64,000 nucleotides of DNA from WTFY01 sp965214675 (GTDB lineage: Bacteria > Pseudomonadota > Gammaproteobacteria > UBA4575): contig OZ243969.1 of NCBI GenBank assembly GCA_965214675.1, positions 1,302,001-1,366,000 on the forward strand. The letters are read 5' to 3'. The notes below the pieces were generated by a model. That model ran no database searches. It had not been told where the DNA came from and worked only from the letters and a program-made list of their open reading frames with translations. Positions within the stretch are counted from its first letter, which is position 1; every line of letters starts with the position of its first letter. Positions 26,731 to 36,280 of the stretch are shown here, one piece after another. The position numbers and the translations under genes are program-made.

Positions 26731-27531
26731 ATGAACGCACTGCACGCTTTTTTACTTGCCGTTGTACAGGGCATCACCGAATTCCTTCCCATTTCGAGTT
26801 CTGCCCATCTGGTCTTGCTGCCCATCATCATGGACTGGCAGGACCAGGGGCTATTGATCGATGTTGCGGCACATCTCGGCAGCCTGCTGGCCGTGTTGTT
26901 TTATTTTCGCAGCGACCTGGGCAAATTGCTTGCTCACGTGCTGACACCCGGTGGCTCGCCCGACGAAAACAGCGAGGGTAAGAACCTGGCCTGGCTGCTC
27001 CTGTGGGCCACCGTTCCGATATTGATCGTTGCACTGTTTGCCCATACCCATGTCGTTCAGCACAGCCGCAATGCGATCGTAATTGCGCTGGCCTCGATAT
27101 TTTTTGGCTTGTTGCTGTGGCTGGCTGACCGGCGCGGCAGCCATTCCCGGGTGACAAGACAACTCACGACCCGGGATGCCCTGCTGATCGGCGTTGCACA
27201 GGCCTGTGCCCTGGTTCCGGGTGCCTCCCGCGCAGGCGTGACCATGACTGCGGCCATGTGGCTGGGCCTGACTCGGGTAGAAGCTGCCCGCTTTTCTTTC
27301 CTGCTGGCCATTCCGACAATTTTCGCGGCCTCAGCATTCAGTGCCTATCAGGCGGTACTCGAGGCTGCAACGATTCAATGGGATTTCGGATTGGGTGTCC
27401 TGGTATGCTCGGGTGCAGTGACCTATCTGTGCATACACGGGTTCATCACTTTCGTGGAGCGGATCGGCATGCTGCCATTCGTGCTGTACCGGGTGGTGCT
27501 TGGCGGGGTGCTGCTGTTCGCTTACTGGTAA
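26731..27531 (+). CDS. uppP: Undecaprenyl-diphosphatase
   Basis: A 266-residue polytopic membrane protein with the BacA/UppP motifs: QGITEFLPISSSAHL near the N-terminus and VPGASRAGVTMTAAMWLGL in the second half. It dephosphorylates undecaprenyl diphosphate to recycle the lipid carrier for peptidoglycan synthesis and confers bacitracin tolerance. It converges on cca. Confidence 0.97.
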   Translation: MNALHAFLLAVVQGITEFLPISSSAHLVLLPIIMDWQDQGLLIDVAAHLGSLLAVLFYFRSDLGKLLAHVLTPGGSPDENSEGKNLAWLLLWATVPILIVALFAHTHVVQHSRNAIVIALASIFFGLLLWLADRRGSHSRVTRQLTTRDALLIGVAQACALVPGASRAGVTMTAAMWLGLTRVEAARFSFLLAIPTIFAASAFSAYQAVLEAATIQWDFGLGVLVCSGAVTYLCIHGFITFVERIGMLPFVLYRVVLGGVLLFAYW

Positions 27532-27544
27532 GCGCGCACCTGCA

Positions 27545-28708
27545 TCACGGCGAACCTCTCGCATCCATCATTTCTTCCAGCAATTGCAACTGGGCGCGCT
27601 TCAGCCTGGCTGCGATCTCTTCGCTTGCGCCTCCATCGCCGATCCACTGGCGAATATCGACCTCTTCAATCCGTCTGGATGCGAGCTGTATCCAGTCTGC
27701 CTGGGGATACTCGTTTGCCTTCTTCAGGCTTTTGTAAATCACTGAAAAAATGAGCAGCAGGTCCAGAAAGCGCTCCGGCTTTCTTCGCGCGTCCAGCCTG
27801 CGAAGCAGGGCAAGCACGGCCGCCGCATCCAGCTTGAAGACCTCGTGGCTTGCCTGCTGCAGTTCCACGGTGAGTTCCAGCAGTTCCCTGCACGAACTTG
27901 GCAACCCGGGCTGGCGGGCCAGGTGCGAAACCTCCAGTGTGTCCTCTTCCTGGCGATGGAAGTACAGACTCCCGACCAGTACCGAGAACCGCACACATGG
28001 CTGGTCCGTCTGTGATGCCACCTGTTCCAGTGCCGACAATGCCGGCTCGCGTGCAGAGACATCCGAAAACACGGTCTCGATTTCTCCATAGACCTGTTCG
28101 ATCGCCTGCAAGCGCTGCAGGATGGAAAAAAACACAGCCGGCGAATCGGTCGCCAGCGCATCCAGGGTTTCCTGCCAGATGCGTTCGGCAGAGATTTCCT
28201 GCAGCTCCCTGCTCCTGATCATGCGGTGCATCAGTTGCATCGTCTCTTCCGTTATTCCAAATCCCTGTCTTGCAAACCGGGCAGCAAAACGGGCCGTGCG
28301 CAGTATGCGAAGGGGATCTTCAACAAATGCCGCTGAAACATGGCGCAGGGTGCGTGCCGCCAGGTCCTGTTGTCCGTCGTAGGGATCGATGAGTTCACCC
28401 GACTGGCATTTGGCCATGGCATTGATTGTCAGGTCACGGCGAAGCAGGTCATCCTCCAGGCTGACATCCGGTGAGGCATGCACCTCGAACCCGTAGTACC
28501 CCCGGCCTTTTTTCCGTTCAGTGCGGGCCAGGGCATACTCCTCACCGGTTTGCGGATGCAGGAATACCGGGAAGTCCTTTCCGACCCGGCGATACCCCAG
28601 GGCCAGCATTTCCTCGGCACTGGAGCCGACCACGACCCAGTCCCGCTCCTTGACGGGCAGTCCCAGCAACTCGTCACGCACGGCGCCGCCAACCAGATAC
28701 ACCTCCAT
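27545..28708 (-). CDS. cca: CCA tRNA nucleotidyltransferase (multifunctional type)
   Basis: A 387-residue class II nucleotidyltransferase. GGAVRDELL and the catalytic acidic motif ERDWVVVG, RRDLTINAMA, and EDPLRILRTARFAARF are present. It adds or repairs the tRNA 3' CCA end. Compared with E. coli Cca (412 residues), the C-terminal HD phosphohydrolase region has lost its His-Asp pair: the segment where it is expected reads VRFSVLVGSLYFH. The phosphatase and phosphodiesterase activities may therefore be absent. Confidence 0.93.
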   Translation of the reverse strand: MEVYLVGGAVRDELLGLPVKERDWVVVGSSAEEMLALGYRRVGKDFPVFLHPQTGEEYALARTERKKGRGYYGFEVHASPDVSLEDDLLRRDLTINAMAKCQSGELIDPYDGQQDLAARTLRHVSAAFVEDPLRILRTARFAARFARQGFGITEETMQLMHRMIRSRELQEISAERIWQETLDALATDSPAVFFSILQRLQAIEQVYGEIETVFSDVSAREPALSALEQVASQTDQPCVRFSVLVGSLYFHRQEEDTLEVSHLARQPGLPSSCRELLELTVELQQASHEVFKLDAAAVLALLRRLDARRKPERFLDLLLIFSVIYKSLKKANEYPQADWIQLASRRIEEVDIRQWIGDGGASEEIAARLKRAQLQLLEEMMDARGSP

Positions 28709-29020
28709 CAGTACATCCGTTGCCTGTAATCACGTGCATGCATGATGAACGGGTTCACCCGGGTGCTGACACTGGATTTGCGGGTCAATTGTTGCATAGG
28801 CTGCAGTACGCTCGATGATCAGCTTCGGTCCATGGGCAGCCCTCAGGCATGGAATTACAATCGCTCACCCATCGCCGGTATCCTAAGCGATTCTACACGC
28901 GACAAAACATTAATCGAACCATTCATCCTGGCCGGGGAGTTGTGCACATCTGTAGACACGGACCCCGAGGTGTCCGGGAATGAACGTGCACCGGTATCCG
29001 GTATGCCACTGGAGTGCCGG
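28709..29020. other. Intergenic region between cca and the NAD(P)-binding gene
   Basis: A 312-base stretch with no supported gene. A plus-strand frame at 28742-29071 (109 codons) has no recognisable domain or ribosome-binding site and overlaps the end of the minus-strand gene at 29021. The stretch should contain the cca promoter and the terminator region of the upstream gene; I see no tRNA or strong hairpin. Confidence 0.5.
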
Positions 29021-29956
29021 TCAGTACCTGGTGTGAAACCGTTGATCACGCATCGCTCTGGACGGTTCTGACAGGTAGCCCGGGGCCATGGTTTCCAGCG
29101 GCGTAGGGCAGTGCGTTGTGCCCGGGCACAGGCTATCGGTCTGCAGCGAGCGGTAGTTGTCCACGGAAAATGGCTTGCCGGGGACAAACTCGAAAAAATG
29201 TGCCTGCAGCCAGGACAGGCCTTCAGGCAAGCCCAGTACGGTTCTCTTGTAGCCACGCAGTACCGCCGTATAGTCCACCAGCTCCTTGAGGGTATACTCT
29301 TTCGGACCACACAGGTCGATGCGAGACCCGTAGGTTGCAGGGTCATCCAGCGCATCGGCCATTGCCCTGGCGACATCACCTGCATACACGGGTGCCATCC
29401 TTGCCTGTGCACATGCAAGCGGGAAGATTCCAGGAGTCCAGCGAAGCAGCGTTGCAAAACGGTTCAGGAAATTGTCACGAGGACCAAATATCACGGAGGG
29501 CCTGAAGCTGGTTACCGCAATTCTGTTACCGATGGCATGCACATCGTTTTCGGCTTGCCCCTTGGTGCGCAGGTAAAAGCTGTTGCCCCCGGGGCTCGCA
29601 TTGAGCGCGCTCATATGAAGCAGCCTGGGAATCCTGCAGTCGCGGCACACCGCGATGACCTTGTGCGCCAACTCCACATGCGCCTTGTGAAAGCCATCGC
29701 CCCGATGGCCTCGCTCATTGAGGATACCGACCAGGTTGACCACGGCACCGCAACCCTGAAAGCAGGTGCTCAACTGAGACGCATCGTGCACATCGCACTC
29801 AATGATCCGTGTACCGGGCAACACCAGCAATTCCCGGGACCGCTCGCGTCGTCGGGACAGCACCCTGATTTGATGACCCCGTTTCACCAACTCAGCACAC
29901 AGATGGCGCCCCACGAAACCGGTTCCGCCCAGCACACAAACGGTCAATGTCCGCAT
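29021..29956 (-). CDS. NAD(P)-binding atypical SDR (NDUFA9-like)
   Basis: A 311-residue protein. The Rossmann motif GGTGFVGRHL is at residues 10-19, followed by VVNLVGILNE and LLHMSALNA; the catalytic Tyr/Lys region is YLRTKGQAE. It resembles the complex-I NDUFA9-like epimerase/dehydratase family often found in proteobacteria, with the substrate unknown. It starts with ATG and no close operon partner is visible. Confidence 0.85.
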   Translation of the reverse strand: MRTLTVCVLGGTGFVGRHLCAELVKRGHQIRVLSRRRERSRELLVLPGTRIIECDVHDASQLSTCFQGCGAVVNLVGILNERGHRGDGFHKAHVELAHKVIAVCRDCRIPRLLHMSALNASPGGNSFYLRTKGQAENDVHAIGNRIAVTSFRPSVIFGPRDNFLNRFATLLRWTPGIFPLACAQARMAPVYAGDVARAMADALDDPATYGSRIDLCGPKEYTLKELVDYTAVLRGYKRTVLGLPEGLSWLQAHFFEFVPGKPFSVDNYRSLQTDSLCPGTTHCPTPLETMAPGYLSEPSRAMRDQRFHTRY

Positions 29957-30156
29957 AAAAACCTACCCGTAGCTTTTACTGATGCACCTACACAGTGCGC
30001 AATGCATCCAGTGTACTCATCTTACAGGGTACTGCGTGTGCCTTCGCACCGGCAATGGATTGCATCAACTGAGATTTTGTGAGACGGATGGCAGCATCGC
30101 CTTTATAAGAGTCCGCCGCCACCGCGAGCTTCCTGCACGGTACACGCAGCGCCCGG

Positions 30157-31449
30157 CTAGCGGTGATCGTCGATCGCACGGTAGCCGATGTCCGTACGGT
30201 AAAACATCTGCGGCCAGGAGATCTGCTTTACCTGGTCATAGGCGTGCTGCTGGGCCTCGCGTACCGTATCGCCCAATGCAGTGGCGCATAACACGCGCCC
30301 GCCGTTGGTCACTACCTCGCCATTGCATTCACGGGTTCCGGCGTGAAAGACTTTCCGGGTGGGCGTCTCAAGGGAGGCGCGCAAACCCTGGATCGGCGCT
30401 CCTTTTTCACAGGGATCCAGCGGATAGCCGCCTGCAGCCAATACCACCCCCAGCGCCGTTCGCGTGTCCCATTGTATGGTGTGCTGATCGAGCTGGCGAT
30501 CCAGCGCTGCAAGGCAAAGCTCTGCCAAGTCCGACTGCATGCGCATCAGGATCGGCTGCGCCTCCGGGTCTCCAAAGCGGCAGTTGAACTCCAGCACATG
30601 CGGGTTGGCCTGCGCATCGATCATTACACCGGCATAGAGAAACCCGATATAGGGGGATCCCTGTTCAGCAAACCCGCTGACCGTGGGGTAGATGATTTTT
30701 TCCAGTATGCGCTGGTGCAGTGCCTCATCCACGATGGGTGCAGGCGAGTAGGCGCCCATACCGCCAGTATTCGGCCCTACGTCCCCGACATCGCGTTTTT
30801 TGTGATCCTGGGAGGTGGCCATCGACAGCACATTTTGCCCGTCCACCATGCAAATGAAGCTGGCTTCCTCACCCTCGATGAACTCCTCCACAACAATGCT
30901 CCTGCCCGCATCTCCAAAGCGGTCTCCGCTTAGCATTTGCTGCGCTGTGTCGATCGCCTGGGCGTGGTCCTGGGCAATGATGACCCCTTTGCCCGCCGCC
31001 AGTCCATCGGCCTTGACCACCATGGGTGCCGGCCTGGATTCGATATAGTCCCGGGCCTCGGCGAAATCGGAAAACACCCCGTAACCTGCCGTAGGAATCC
31101 CGTGTTTTTGCATGAACTGCTTGGCGAAGGCCTTGGAGCCTTCCAGCCGGGCGGTCGCCGCAACCGGGCCAAATATGGGTAACCGTTGATCGTCGAACTG
31201 ATCGACAATGCCGGCGACCAGCGGGGCCTCCGGCCCGACCAGCGTGAGGTCGATCTTTTCCTGCTTCGCAAATTCGAGCAGCTTCGCGATATCTTCGGCA
31301 CCAATCTCGATATTACTTGCTTTGGGTTCAGCGGCCGTACCCGCATTCCCCGGAGCAACGAACACCTGGGAGACACGTGCCGACTGGCATAATTTCCAGG
31401 TCAGGGCATGTTCGCGCCCGCCTGCGCCAACGACCAGAACTCGCATCAT
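30157..31449 (-). CDS. purD: Phosphoribosylamine-glycine ligase
   Basis: A 430-residue ATP-grasp enzyme of purine synthesis (GAR synthetase) with VLVVGAGGREHAL at the N-terminus, VKADGLAAGKGV, and FNCRFGDPEAQ. It couples 5-phosphoribosylamine and glycine. It lies 86 bp after purH in a fis-purH-purD order on the minus strand. Two consecutive ATG codons occur at the start; the first (31449) is given. Confidence 0.97.
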   Translation of the reverse strand: MMRVLVVGAGGREHALTWKLCQSARVSQVFVAPGNAGTAAEPKASNIEIGAEDIAKLLEFAKQEKIDLTLVGPEAPLVAGIVDQFDDQRLPIFGPVAATARLEGSKAFAKQFMQKHGIPTAGYGVFSDFAEARDYIESRPAPMVVKADGLAAGKGVIIAQDHAQAIDTAQQMLSGDRFGDAGRSIVVEEFIEGEEASFICMVDGQNVLSMATSQDHKKRDVGDVGPNTGGMGAYSPAPIVDEALHQRILEKIIYPTVSGFAEQGSPYIGFLYAGVMIDAQANPHVLEFNCRFGDPEAQPILMRMQSDLAELCLAALDRQLDQHTIQWDTRTALGVVLAAGGYPLDPCEKGAPIQGLRASLETPTRKVFHAGTRECNGEVVTNGGRVLCATALGDTVREAQQHAYDQVKQISWPQMFYRTDIGYRAIDDHR

Positions 31450-31535
31450 GACACCTGGTTTCTATCCTGAATCACGGGCTGGGGACTCCGCAACAGCGGT
31501 CGTGGCCGGTACTCCGGGGCAGACCTGTTGAAGGG

Positions 31536-33110
31536 CTAGTGACTAAAATGGCGCATCCCCGTACATACCATTGCAATATTGTATTCATCTGCCGCAGCAA
31601 TCACTTCCTCGTCATTGACGGAACCGCCGGGCTGGATGATGGCAGTGATCCCATGCTCATGCGCTGCCTCGATGGCGTCACTGAACGGGAAAAATGCATC
31701 GGATGCCATGACCGACCCTGCAGTGGCATGACCCCCGTCGTGTGCCTTGAGTGCAGCGATCCTGGCCGAGTATATCCGGCTCATCTGCCCGGCTCCCACA
31801 CCGATCGTCTGCTGATCACGCACATACACGATGGCATTGGATTTCACGAATTTGACGATCTTCCAGGCAAACTGCAGGTCCTTCATTTCATCTGCCGAGG
31901 GGGGGCGCTTGGTGACAATTTGCAATGCATCCTCCGCCACGGCGCCCAGGTCACGGTCCTGTACCAGCAGGCCCCCGACTACACGCTTGAAATCAGGTGC
32001 CGGTGCCGCCTGCTCCCAGGGCCCGCATTCCAGGACCCGGATATTCTTCTTGGCCGCCAGTACCTTGCGTGCAGCCTCGGGCACCCCCGGTGCAATCAGT
32101 ACCTCGACAAACTGCTTGTCGATGATATGCGCGGCCGTGCCGGCATCCAGTGCCCGGTTGAAAGCGATCACGCCGCCGAATGCGGAAGTTGGGTCGGTCT
32201 GGAAAGCGCGCGTATAGGCCTGCTGGATATCCTCAGCCGTGGCCACCCCGCACGGATTGGCATGCTTGACGATTACACAGGCCGGGTTTTCGAACTGTTT
32301 CACGCATTCCAGCGCGGCATTGCTGTCCGCAATATTATTGTATGACAGCGTTTTACCCTGGATCACTGCCGCGCTTGCAATGCACGATTCAGCGATGACC
32401 GGTTCCGTGTAGAAGGCGCCGCGCTGATGCGGGTTTTCCCCGTAGCGCAATACCTGCGCTCGCTGGAACTGCAGGTTCAACGTGCGTGGAAACCCGGTAT
32501 CCCCATCGTCAAGATGACTCCCCAGGTACTCGGCAATCATCGCATCATAGCGTGCAGTGTGCTCGAAGGCCTTCACCGCCAGGTCAAAGCGCAATGCGGC
32601 ATCCGGAACACCATCCGGCTCTTTCAGGCAGGCCATGATGGCTGCGTAATCGTCGGGGTCCACGACCACGGTTACATGTGCATGGTTTTTTGCCGCGGCA
32701 CGAATCATTGCCGGCCCCCCGACATCGATATTCTCCACGGCCTGCTCCAGCCGGCAGCCCGGTTTGGCAATCGTCTCGGCAAACGGGTAGAGATTGGTGA
32801 TCACCAGGTCGATGGGCGCGATGTCATGCTGGCCCATGACCGCATCATCCTGGCCACGGCGTGCAAGAATTCCGCCATGTATTTTCGGATGCAGTGTTTT
32901 GACACGCCCGCCCATGATCTCCGGGAAACCTGTGAAGCCGGACACTTCCGTGACAGCCAGTCCGTGCTGGCTGAGGAGTTTTGCCGTATTCCCCGTGGAC
33001 AGGATCTCGACACCCTGCTCGTGCAGTGCACGTGCCAACTCGACGACACCGGATTTGTCGGAAACACTGATCAGTGCACGACAAAGCGACTGCCGGTCAG
33101 GACGAACCAA
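31536..33110 (-). CDS. purH: Bifunctional AICAR transformylase/IMP cyclohydrolase
   Basis: A 524-residue PurH. The N-terminal cyclohydrolase domain (ALISVSDKSGVVELARAL, GRVKTLHPKIHGGIL) is followed by the transformylase domain (KHANPCG, SDAFFPFSD, QPGGSVNDEEV). It catalyses the last two steps of IMP synthesis. The only usable upstream start is TTG at 33108-33110, since the next ATG is well inside the cyclohydrolase domain; no strong ribosome-binding site is seen, and coupling to fis (26 bp upstream) may help. Confidence 0.96.
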   Translation of the reverse strand: MVRPDRQSLCRALISVSDKSGVVELARALHEQGVEILSTGNTAKLLSQHGLAVTEVSGFTGFPEIMGGRVKTLHPKIHGGILARRGQDDAVMGQHDIAPIDLVITNLYPFAETIAKPGCRLEQAVENIDVGGPAMIRAAAKNHAHVTVVVDPDDYAAIMACLKEPDGVPDAALRFDLAVKAFEHTARYDAMIAEYLGSHLDDGDTGFPRTLNLQFQRAQVLRYGENPHQRGAFYTEPVIAESCIASAAVIQGKTLSYNNIADSNAALECVKQFENPACVIVKHANPCGVATAEDIQQAYTRAFQTDPTSAFGGVIAFNRALDAGTAAHIIDKQFVEVLIAPGVPEAARKVLAAKKNIRVLECGPWEQAAPAPDFKRVVGGLLVQDRDLGAVAEDALQIVTKRPPSADEMKDLQFAWKIVKFVKSNAIVYVRDQQTIGVGAGQMSRIYSARIAALKAHDGGHATAGSVMASDAFFPFSDAIEAAHEHGITAIIQPGGSVNDEEVIAAADEYNIAMVCTGMRHFSH

Positions 33111-33136
33111 GGGGGCAATCCAAGCAGGCAGCGCGG

Positions 33137-33418
33137 CTAGCCGAGTCCGTACTGCTTGAGCTTTTTCCTGAGTGTACCGCGATTGATTCCCAGGTATTTA
33201 GCCGCTTTTGTCTGGTTTCCCTTGCAATAGTGCATGACCTGTTCAAGGAGTGGACGTTCAACTTCCTCGATGAACATTTTATACAGGCCGTCGGGCTCGT
33301 GGCCGCTCAGCTGGTTCAGGTAAATTTGCAAGGAACTGGTGACCGTTTCACGCAAAGAATGCTTGCTGCGTTCACGGCCCAGGTCTGTCACCTCAGCGGT
33401 AGAAGGCGATGCGCTCAT
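33137..33418 (-). CDS. fis: DNA-binding protein Fis
   Basis: A 93-residue nucleoid protein. The C-terminal helix-turn-helix is unmistakable: KGNQTKAAKYLGINRGTLRKKL followed by a short tail. The central dimerisation helix contains MFIEEVERPLLEQVMHYC. It is first in a fis-purH-purD unit rather than the dusB-fis operon of enterics, and no dusB is found upstream. Confidence 0.95.
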   Translation of the reverse strand: MSASPSTAEVTDLGRERSKHSLRETVTSSLQIYLNQLSGHEPDGLYKMFIEEVERPLLEQVMHYCKGNQTKAAKYLGINRGTLRKKLKQYGLG

Positions 33419-33829
33419 GCAGTTAACTCCATGTTTTTTTGCCGACAGAATTTAAAGGATCTTGTTAACAATATCCGTTGAGTGGGACATGATCTGTCTG
33501 CATCAAGGTATTATTTTATATCGCGGTTTGATATCTCAATTGCCAATCGATATGTGTCGAGCAGTGCAAAGGCCCCCTTGCATCCATACTGTGCTATCCG
33601 CCATCGCGCGTGTTTCAACGCTTCTGATTTCTTGCAGGAATGCGTGGGCAGCGTCTTATTGTTCTGGAAGAAATTTACCGGCTCAAGTCTCGGTAATTCC
33701 CCGCGCTGCTTTTGCCCGTAATAATCGCACTTGGCCTTGCAAATGCCAAGACTTTTTTACAGCCTGAGCATGCACCCGGCACGGAGTCAATGCGCTCGAT
33801 CACCGTACGGGGTCAGGCTGCGCTGGATC
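33419..33829. other. Intergenic region between accC and fis with two hairpins
   Basis: A 411-base stretch without a supported gene. Two structures are visible: CTTGGC (33730-33735) pairs with GCCAAG (33745-33750) and is followed by ACTTTTTT, which looks like an intrinsic terminator for a plus-strand transcript; and CAGCCTGA (33760-33767) pairs perfectly with TCAGGCTG (33813-33820), with further imperfect pairing inside. The fis promoter should lie near 33420-33520. prmA and dusB, often found here in relatives, are absent. Confidence 0.55.
33760..33820. repeat. Imperfect hairpin just downstream of accC
   Basis: An 8-base perfect outer stem (CAGCCTGA / TCAGGCTG) encloses CCCGGCACGG and CCGTACGGGG, which can pair imperfectly. 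It begins nine bases beyond the accC stop. There is no T-run after it on the minus strand, so it is not a normal accC terminator; it may stabilise the mRNA 3' end. Confidence 0.5.
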
Positions 33830-35170
33830 TCATTCCTTCAGCTTGTTTTCCAGGTAATGGATATTGTGTTCGGCATTCATGTAAACGGGATCCTGCATCA
33901 GGTCCAGCAACAATGGGACGTTGGTGGCAATCCCGTCGATGACGATTTCGTGCAGGGCCCCTTTCATGCGGGTCAGCGCGCCTGATCGACTGTGCCCCTG
34001 GGCCAGGAGCTTGCCAATCATTGAGTCATAGTAGGGTGGGACGGTGTAGCCATTGTAGAGATGCGTGTCGACCCGTATGCCTGGTCCGCCAGGGCAGTGA
34101 AAGTGGGTGATCGTGCCCGGACTCGGGATAAACGAGTAGGGGTCTTCTGCATTGATGCGGCACTCGATGGCATGGCCACGAATCTTGATATCGTCCTGCA
34201 CAAATGACAATGGCTCTCCCGAGGCAATCAACAACTGCTGCTTGACGATGTCGATGCCAGTGATCATTTCGGTCACCGGGTGCTCGACCTGAACGCGCGT
34301 GTTGATTTCAATGAAATAGAATTCCCCGTTCTCGTATAAAAACTCGAAGGTGCCGGCGCTGCGATAGCCGATTTCACGACAGGCACGCTTGACCCGTTCG
34401 CCGATGTTGTGGCGCTGCTCGGCGCTGATACCAAATGCGGGCGCTTCTTCCACGACCTTCTGGTTGCGGCGCTGCATGGAGCAATCGCGCTCGCATAAAT
34501 GGATCACATTGCCGTGGGTGTCTGCCAGCACCTGGAATTCAACATGCCGAGGCGCCTGCAGGAATTTTTCCATGTACAAACGGTCGTCATTGAATGCGGC
34601 CTTGGCTTCTGTTCGGGTCAGTGAAATCGACTCGGACAGCTTGTCTTCTTCCTCGACAACACGCATGCCACGCCCGCCGCCGCCGCCGGCTGCTTTCACG
34701 ATGATCGGATAGCCGATATCCCTGGCCATCTGGACATTTTCCTTCTCGTCATCGCCGATCGGCTCGGTGCCACCCGGCACACAGGGCACCCCGGCATCGA
34801 GCATGGCCTTTTTTGCAGTGATTTTATTGCCCATCTGGCGAATGGTCTCCGCATTGGGCCCGATGAACACAAAACCGCTGGATTCAACGATATCTGCAAA
34901 CTCGGCATTTTCAGACAAAAAGCCATAGCCGGGATGGATGGCCGTGGCATTGGTCACCTCAGCCGCACTGATGATCGCGGGGATGTCGAGGTAACTTTTT
35001 ACCGAGGGTGCAGGACCCACACAAACCGATTCGTCCGCCATGCCCACATGCATCAGGTCGCGGTCGGCTTCGGAATGGATGGCCACTGTCTTGATGCCCA
35101 TATCGCGACATGCACGCAAGATGCGTAATGCAATTTCGCCACGATTGGCAATGACAACTTTATCAAGCAT
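33830..35170 (-). CDS. accC: Acetyl-CoA carboxylase, biotin carboxylase subunit
   Basis: A 446-residue biotin carboxylase with KVVIANRGEIALRILRAC at the N-terminus, the glycine-rich ATP loop KAAGGGGGRGMR, and EINTRVQVEHPVTE. It carboxylates the biotin on AccB at the expense of ATP, the first half of malonyl-CoA synthesis. It follows accB by 23 bp in an aroQ-accB-accC operon. Confidence 0.98.
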   Translation of the reverse strand: MLDKVVIANRGEIALRILRACRDMGIKTVAIHSEADRDLMHVGMADESVCVGPAPSVKSYLDIPAIISAAEVTNATAIHPGYGFLSENAEFADIVESSGFVFIGPNAETIRQMGNKITAKKAMLDAGVPCVPGGTEPIGDDEKENVQMARDIGYPIIVKAAGGGGGRGMRVVEEEDKLSESISLTRTEAKAAFNDDRLYMEKFLQAPRHVEFQVLADTHGNVIHLCERDCSMQRRNQKVVEEAPAFGISAEQRHNIGERVKRACREIGYRSAGTFEFLYENGEFYFIEINTRVQVEHPVTEMITGIDIVKQQLLIASGEPLSFVQDDIKIRGHAIECRINAEDPYSFIPSPGTITHFHCPGGPGIRVDTHLYNGYTVPPYYDSMIGKLLAQGHSRSGALTRMKGALHEIVIDGIATNVPLLLDLMQDPVYMNAEHNIHYLENKLKE

Positions 35171-35193
35171 GGGGAAACGGCCTGAACCGGACG

Positions 35194-35637
35194 TCAGCCG
35201 ATGACAAACAACGCCTGGCCGTACTCGACGGGTTGCCCATTTTCAACCAGCCTGGCCTTGACCACTCCTGCCTTGTCTGCTTCGATCTGGTTTAACATTT
35301 TCATGGCCTCGATAATGCACAGGGTATCGCCTTCGGACACGGTATCCCCCACCTCGACAAACGATTTCTGCCCGGGTGCAGGTGCCTCATAGAATGTGCC
35401 CACCATGGGCGAGCTGACCTTGTGACCGCTTGGCAGATCGGGCTCTTTTTCCGTTGGAGTCCCTGGGGGAACGGGTGTTTCCGGGACCGCCACCACGGGC
35501 GTCGGGGGCACGGCCACCGGGGTCGCGGGAGTTCCGCGGCTGATGCGCACGGACTCCTCGCCCTCATGAATTTCGATCTCTGCAATGCCGGATTCTTCCA
35601 GCAACTCGACAAGCTTCTTTACTTTTCGTATATCCAT
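35194..35637 (-). CDS. accB: Biotin carboxyl carrier protein of acetyl-CoA carboxylase
   Basis: A 147-residue BCCP. The N-terminal helix (VKKLVELLEESGIAEIEIHEG), a Pro/Val-rich flexible linker, and the C-terminal biotinyl domain with EAMKMLNQIEAD, whose Lys is biotinylated, are all present. It starts two bases after the aroQ stop on the minus strand. Confidence 0.98.
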   Translation of the reverse strand: MDIRKVKKLVELLEESGIAEIEIHEGEESVRISRGTPATPVAVPPTPVVAVPETPVPPGTPTEKEPDLPSGHKVSSPMVGTFYEAPAPGQKSFVEVGDTVSEGDTLCIIEAMKMLNQIEADKAGVVKARLVENGQPVEYGQALFVIG

Positions 35638-35639
35638 GG

Positions 35640-36083
35640 TTAACTCGCTGACAGCTTCTTGTGTACGGCCTCAACGGCCAGGGCATATCCTTGAATACCC
35701 AGCCCCGAGATCACACCGGATGCAATATCCGTCAGGAAAGAATGTTGGCGGAAGTCCTCCCGTGCAAAGACGTTGGACAGGTGAACTTCGATAAAGGGGA
35801 TGGCAACACCCAACAGGGCATCACGCAGTGAAACACTGGTATGCGTAAAGGCGCCCGGGTTGAAAATGATCATCGCAACCCCGTCCCGGCTGGCCTGATG
35901 AATCCTGTCGACCAGCTCATGCTCGGCATTGCTCTGGAAATCGTCCAGCTGGTGGCCCAGTGCCTTTGCCGTATCCGATGCACAGGCCACTACTTCATCG
36001 AGCGTCTCATGGCCGTATACTTCGGGTTCACGCTGACCAAGCAAATTGAGGTTGGGACCGTTTAGAAGCAAAATTTTTGCCAT
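35640..36083 (-). CDS. aroQ: 3-dehydroquinate dehydratase, type II
   Basis: A 147-residue type II dehydroquinase of the shikimate pathway with LLLNGPNLNLLGQREPEVYG at the N-terminus, FQSNAEHELVDRIH, NPGAFTHTSVSLRDAL and EVHLSNVFAREDFR. It is first of the aroQ-accB-accC operon, a common gammaproteobacterial arrangement. Confidence 0.97.
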   Translation of the reverse strand: MAKILLLNGPNLNLLGQREPEVYGHETLDEVVACASDTAKALGHQLDDFQSNAEHELVDRIHQASRDGVAMIIFNPGAFTHTSVSLRDALLGVAIPFIEVHLSNVFAREDFRQHSFLTDIASGVISGLGIQGYALAVEAVHKKLSAS

Positions 36084-36126
36084 GGATGTACCCTGTCCTT
36101 ATATGCATCGCTAATGCCGGTTGCTC

Positions 36127-36280
36127 TTCATCCGCACCCAGTGTACATGAAATGCAGGTGGTTTCCATCACTTTATCCAAAATTTTGTATTTCTATGACG
36201 TTCAAGAAAATTAGCAGCATGAACACCGCGATATCAACGAATTTATCAAAACCATCGATCCTGCACAGGGTGCGGATGAA
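36127..36280. repeat. 13-base perfect inverted repeat flanking about 128 bases
   Basis: TTCATCCGCACCC (36127-36139) and its exact reverse complement GGGTGCGGATGAA (36268-36280) lie in the 279-base divergent region between aroQ and the ABC exporter. The right arm overlaps a direct repeat TGCACAGGGTG (36262-36272 and 36323-36333). The stretch could be an operator pair, a folded RNA, or a small mobile remnant. Confidence 0.55.

Noticed and set aside
28742..29071. 109-codon plus-strand frame in the cca gap
   Set aside because: No ribosome-binding site or domain, and it runs into a minus-strand gene.
29988..30179. 63-codon minus-strand frame downstream of purD
   Set aside because: Overlaps the purD end, low evidence of coding.
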